Shown here: positions 6,016-8,636 of the stretch, piece by piece
Layout: each line of letters starts with the position of its first letter
How positions within the stretch are numbered: position 1 is the first letter of the stretch
Assembly: GCA_002491195.1 (NCBI GenBank)
Contig: DKVL01000094.1
Coordinates: 34,144-42,779 of the forward strand
DNA: 8,636 bases
From: Lachnospiraceae bacterium UBA7179
Lineage (GTDB): Bacteria > Bacillota > Clostridia > Lachnospirales > Lachnospiraceae
Direction: 5' to 3'
Translations under genes and position numbers: made by a program
The notes under the pieces: generated by a model
What the model saw: only the letters and a program-made list of their open reading frames with translations
Database searches by the model: none
Told to the model about the DNA's origin: nothing

Positions 6016-6813
6016 TCACAAATCGTTGTTATTTCCTTTCCTAAACTCCGTCATATTTGGCCGAAAGCGCAGCGGCAGCATATTCATCTGCAGCTTTGGA
6101 TTAATGCGTGCCTCGATTGCGATACTGTCACAAAACTGCCTGATTAACTTTTGATACTCCTCCTCCACTTCCGAATAAACCAGCTTTTCCTCGTCAAAAT
6201 CTGCTCCCTGCATGAGATACCACTTCTTAAAACGCGCGTGCAGCCCAAAAGTCTGTGTCCTCTCATCATAGATCACAAAATTGTCCGCAGGCAGTCTGTC
6301 GGCAAAATGCGGCATCAGAAACGGAAGGATATGGTGTTTTGCATCGATCTTGGCATACAGCATCCCATTTTGCAGCTCTGAAAAGCGCAGAAATTGTTTC
6401 AGATGACACAGTTCATTGTCGGATGCCCTCGCACACTGGAAAACCTGATGTACACAGTCCTCCTGCAATCTGTCCGTTATGTGTTTGTCCTGCATTTTTA
6501 AACCTAACACAATCGTATGGTACACTGCATCTGCCTTCTCTTCAAGACAGGATACCATCGCCATGCTGAGTCTGTACCAAGTCTCGTTTCCCAGTTGTCG
6601 AATTATGGTGTCTGTAACTTTTTCCGCTTTCTCATGATTTATCTCTATATTGTTGTATTCTGTAAACAATCGCTGTATATCAGGTTCTTTCGTTGCAAGA
6701 TGAATACAGTCATGACTTTTTATTCCCCTCTTCTTTTTGAACTGATATGCCTCATAGACACCTGTAAGAATCCCCTCTGTGCTGTCCTCACATAGTAAAA
6801 CATACTCTTCCAT
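6016..6813 (-). CDS. DUF4130 'probable DNA metabolism' protein (TIGR03915-like)
   Basis: This 265-residue protein is recognisable as the partner family of the adjacent radical SAM protein. It opens with EEYVLLCEDSTEGILTGVYE, the usual N-terminal motif of the family. The DUF4130 region includes FLRFSELQNGMLYAKI (about 141-156), PHFADRLP (168-175) and a closing MLPLRFRPNMTEF (245-257). The family has no demonstrated activity. In some bacteria it is fused to a uracil-DNA-glycosylase-type domain, which is absent here. The start at 6813 is preferred: GGGGGG at 6823-6828 lies 9 bases upstream, and the protein then begins where the family does. An ATG at 6822 and an in-frame GTG at 6867 are alternatives with poorer sites. 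It lies 201 bases downstream of the radical SAM gene on the same strand with no clear terminator between, so co-transcription is likely. It converges on the LacI-type gene. Confidence 0.88.
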   Translation of the reverse strand: MEEYVLLCEDSTEGILTGVYEAYQFKKKRGIKSHDCIHLATKEPDIQRLFTEYNNIEINHEKAEKVTDTIIRQLGNETWYRLSMAMVSCLEEKADAVYHTIVLGLKMQDKHITDRLQEDCVHQVFQCARASDNELCHLKQFLRFSELQNGMLYAKIDAKHHILPFLMPHFADRLPADNFVIYDERTQTFGLHARFKKWYLMQGADFDEEKLVYSEVEEEYQKLIRQFCDSIAIEARINPKLQMNMLPLRFRPNMTEFRKGNNNDL

Positions 6814-6922
6814 ACGATCCATCCCCCCATCACCATGACACGCACCAGTATACCGCTCCACTTCCACTGTCTCTTTTCCTACAGCTCTTTATTTCTGCGC
6901 TATATATACACACATTGCATAC

Positions 6923-6936
6923 GTGGACATGTCCAC
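6923..6936. repeat. 14-bp perfect palindrome between the radical SAM and DUF4130 genes
   Basis: GTGGACATGTCCAC is perfectly self-complementary and lies 110 bases upstream of the DUF4130 start. The surrounding 201-base gap (6814-7014) holds no gene. A weak -strand promoter candidate is present: TTGCTG (complement of 6988-6993), 17 bp, AATACT (complement of 6965-6970). About 0.5 such palindromes would be expected by chance in the window, so a regulatory role is only suggested. Confidence 0.4.
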
Positions 6937-7014
6937 AACCTGCATAAAACTTGTTTTTTATTACAGTATTTTTTAAGTAAAAACATACAGCAAACATATA
7001 TTGACGCATAACAA

Positions 7015-8433
7015 TCAGCTTATTTTCCCAAACAAATCCACATTCTCCTGCGCATCGTCAAACAGTGACAACTGCCTGTATGTCATTCCATCCTTATCAA
7101 ACGGAAGTTTTTCATGCTCTGCCAGGAGATTCCGTGTGATATAGTCTTCCTCAATCCTGGTGGGATACATCATCTTCCCATTGCAGGTAATAAAGTACAA
7201 AGCGCGCTTTAAGACCACGCCAATTTTCCTGAGATTGTCAAAATTAAGCGCTCCACTTTTTCTCGCCTTACAGATGCGCTGTGCGCTCTTTACTCCAATT
7301 CCCGGCACGCGCAGGAGCATCTGATAATCCGCCTTGTTGATCTCCACTGGAAACTGTTCCAGATGCTGCAGCGCCCAGTCGCACTTCGGATCCAGCAGCA
7401 CATTGAAATTCTGATGCTTTTCATTCAATAACTCCTCTACCCGGAACTGATAAAACCGCAGCAGCCAGTCTGCCTGATATAATCTGTGCTCACGCAGAAG
7501 CGGTGACGCTGTCTGCACTGACGGAAGCGCTTTGTCCTCATTAACACCCACATAGGCCGAATAAAATACACGCTTCATGCCGAACTTGTCATACAGTCCC
7601 TCCGCAACCGACATAATCTGATAATCGCTCTCCGGTGTCGCTCCGATGATCATCTGTGTGGACTGTCCCGCAGGAACGAACGATGGTGCACTTCGATACA
7701 GCGCAAGCTCCTGCTTTCCCTGCGCAATGGCGTTTTGAATCTGCCGCATTGGTGTGAGGATCGTCTTTCTGTGTTTGTTGGGTGCAAGTTTTTCCAACCC
7801 CTCTGCTGTGGGAAGCTCCAGGTTGACGCTCATTCGATCCGTCAGATATCCGATCTGCTGAATCAACATCGGATCTGCCCCCGGAATCCCTTTCACATGC
7901 ACATAGCCTCGAAAACGATACACATTTCTCAGCTTGTACAACGTCTTATAAATCAGCTCCATCGTGTAGCTTGGGTTGTTGATAATCCCCGAGCTCAAAA
8001 ACAGTCCTTCGATATAGTTACGCCTGTAAAAATTCATGGTCAACTCACAGATTTCATCCGGTGTGAAAGTTGCACGCGGCACATCATTGCTTCTGCGGTT
8101 CACACAATATTTACAATCATAGACACACTCGTTTGACATCAGTATCTTCAAGAGCGAGATACATCGGCCGTCTGCAGAAAAACTGTGGCAGATGCCTGCT
8201 GAAACACAGTTGCCCATGTCGCGCCCGTTTCCTTTCCTGTCCACACCTGAGCTGGTACACGCCACATCGTATTTGGCTGCATCTGTCAGGATGGAAAGCT
8301 TTTCCATAATCGTCTGCGTCGATGTTGTCCGCAGTTCAATATTGGATTTTTCATCAAGACCATGATTCTTCCTGCATCTTATAACGGTGTCGTCCTCACA
8401 TGCTGTTATTTTGTTTGAAATAAGATTGTCCAT
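7015..8433 (-). CDS. Putative DNA modification/repair radical SAM protein (TIGR03916-like)
   Basis: This 472-residue protein should bind a 4Fe-4S cluster and S-adenosylmethionine and perform radical chemistry, predicted on DNA because of its partners and its DNA-binding domain. The radical SAM motif CVYDCKYC gives cysteines 103, 107 and 110. Upstream the family signature SILTDAAKYDVACTSSGVDR (47-66) is followed by extra cysteines at 59, 76, 82 and 91. SAM-domain sequence such as QMIIGATPESDYQIM spans about 260-274. A helix-hairpin-helix motif lies at about 366-390 (LLRVPGIGVKSAQR), as in DNA repair proteins. The start at 8433 is chosen because AGAGG lies 8 bases upstream. The first 42 residues precede the point where family members usually begin (MEKLSILTDAAKYD, M43) and look unrelated, so a shorter start cannot be excluded. 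The DUF4130 gene follows downstream. The activity and substrate are unknown. Confidence 0.92.
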   Translation of the reverse strand: MDNLISNKITACEDDTVIRCRKNHGLDEKSNIELRTTSTQTIMEKLSILTDAAKYDVACTSSGVDRKGNGRDMGNCVSAGICHSFSADGRCISLLKILMSNECVYDCKYCVNRRSNDVPRATFTPDEICELTMNFYRRNYIEGLFLSSGIINNPSYTMELIYKTLYKLRNVYRFRGYVHVKGIPGADPMLIQQIGYLTDRMSVNLELPTAEGLEKLAPNKHRKTILTPMRQIQNAIAQGKQELALYRSAPSFVPAGQSTQMIIGATPESDYQIMSVAEGLYDKFGMKRVFYSAYVGVNEDKALPSVQTASPLLREHRLYQADWLLRFYQFRVEELLNEKHQNFNVLLDPKCDWALQHLEQFPVEINKADYQMLLRVPGIGVKSAQRICKARKSGALNFDNLRKIGVVLKRALYFITCNGKMMYPTRIEEDYITRNLLAEHEKLPFDKDGMTYRQLSLFDDAQENVDLFGKIS

Positions 8434-8441
8434 ACTTCTAA

Positions 8442-8446
8442 CCTCT
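8442..8446 (-). promoter_or_regulatory. Ribosome binding site of the radical SAM gene
   Basis: On the - strand this reads AGAGG, 8 bases before the ATG at 8433. It selects this start over the in-frame ATG at 8457 and TTG at 8460, which have no comparable site. Confidence 0.65.
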
Positions 8447-8484
8447 ATACATAACATCAACTACATGACGTCAACTGCGCGCTC

Positions 8485-8555
8485 ACAAAAAAAAGTGTGA
8501 TAAGATATCATCGAACAGAATTTCCAAATTTTTGTTCGCTTTTATCATATCACAC
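8485..8555. repeat. Outer 8-bp inverted repeat around the radical SAM promoter
   Basis: GTGTGATA (8485-8492) is the exact reverse complement of TATCACAC (8548-8555). The pair encloses the GAAC/GTTC dyad, and one arm overlaps the -10 box. The spacing on the two sides is unequal (19 and 9 bases), so it is not one continuous cruciform. It may mark two copies of a regulator site in opposite orientation. Confidence 0.4.
8512..8538. promoter_or_regulatory. GAAC/GTTC dyad at the radical SAM transcription start
   Basis: CGAACA (8512-8517) and TGTTCG (8533-8538) form an inverted repeat. The 15 bases between are also partly symmetric and AT-rich. Each arm equals one half of a Firmicute LexA box (CGAAC/GTTCG), but spaced far wider than the normal 4 bases. 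The dyad begins at the predicted transcription start near 8537. It could be a regulator site or two half sites. Confidence 0.45.
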
Positions 8556-8572
8556 ATTTGTTCTGAATGCAA
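8544..8572 (-). promoter_or_regulatory. Promoter of the radical SAM/DUF4130 genes
   Basis: Read on the - strand, -35 TTGCAT (complement of 8567-8572) and -10 TATGAT (complement of 8544-8549) are exactly 17 bp apart. The predicted start near 8537 leaves a leader of about 100 bases. Confidence 0.65.
8551..8564. promoter_or_regulatory. LexA (SOS) box-like sequence in the promoter spacer
   Basis: On the - strand AGAACAAATGTGTG resembles the Firmicute LexA box CGAACATATGTTCG. The AGAAC half is nearly perfect and the 4-base spacer is correct, but the right half is degenerate (GTGTG for GTTCG). It lies entirely inside the 17-bp promoter spacer, where a bound repressor would block transcription. The match is partial, so this is a candidate only. 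Confidence 0.35.
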
Positions 8573-8636
8573 CTCTTTTTTATGGATATTTTACCTTATT
8601 CATCATATCAATGTTACTGTTCACTCCGTTTCAGTA

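Noticed and set aside
7735..8136. 133-codon open frame opposite the radical SAM gene
   Set aside because: It is antisense to the most conserved part of the radical SAM protein, including the CX3CX2C region, and has no independent signal.

Overview
The window looks like a chromosomal segment of a low-to-middle GC Firmicute, most likely a Lachnospiraceae-type Clostridium relative. The reasons are strong GGAGG-type ribosome binding sites, sigma-A-like promoters with 17-18 bp spacers, a clostridial-style chemoreceptor, and the paired radical SAM / DUF4130 genes common in that group. This assignment is inference from sequence style; no rRNA or marker gene is present. No tRNA, rRNA, CRISPR array or complete mobile element was seen.

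Layout. (a) 1-231: a perfect 9-bp inverted repeat, then a consensus promoter. (b) 232-2205 (+): a membrane chemoreceptor (Cache, HAMP, signalling domain), closed by a rho-independent terminator at 2257-2314. (c) 2479-3963 (-): an L-fucose/L-arabinose isomerase family protein, with its own terminator at 2340-2377 reading leftward and a promoter with nearby palindromes at 4022-4120. (d) 4100-4464: a regulatory stretch with a rightward promoter and a decayed gene fragment resembling the end of an Imm1-type immunity protein. (e) 4465-4854 (+): a small protein resembling an Imm44-type immunity protein. (f) 4891-5910 (+): a LacI-family repressor with a ribose-binding-like sensor domain. (g) 6016-6813 (-) and 7015-8433 (-): a DUF4130 'DNA metabolism' protein and its partner radical SAM protein with a helix-hairpin-helix domain, both transcribed leftward from a promoter at 8544-8572.

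How the genes may work together. The LacI-type regulator is divergent from the isomerase and separated from it only by the small gene and the regulatory stretch. It is therefore the natural candidate to control the isomerase through the palindromes around the isomerase promoter. The radical SAM and DUF4130 proteins form a recurrent pair of unknown chemistry, predicted to act on DNA. Here their promoter contains a LexA-box-like sequence in its spacer and a GAAC/GTTC dyad at the expected transcription start, which suggests DNA-damage control. The immunity-like gene and fragment have no toxin beside them and look like the residue of a polymorphic-toxin immunity cluster.

The best leads are the uncharacterised radical SAM/DUF4130 pair with its SOS-like promoter, the orphan immunity remnant locus, and the palindrome-rich control region of the isomerase. 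None of these could be tested here by database search.
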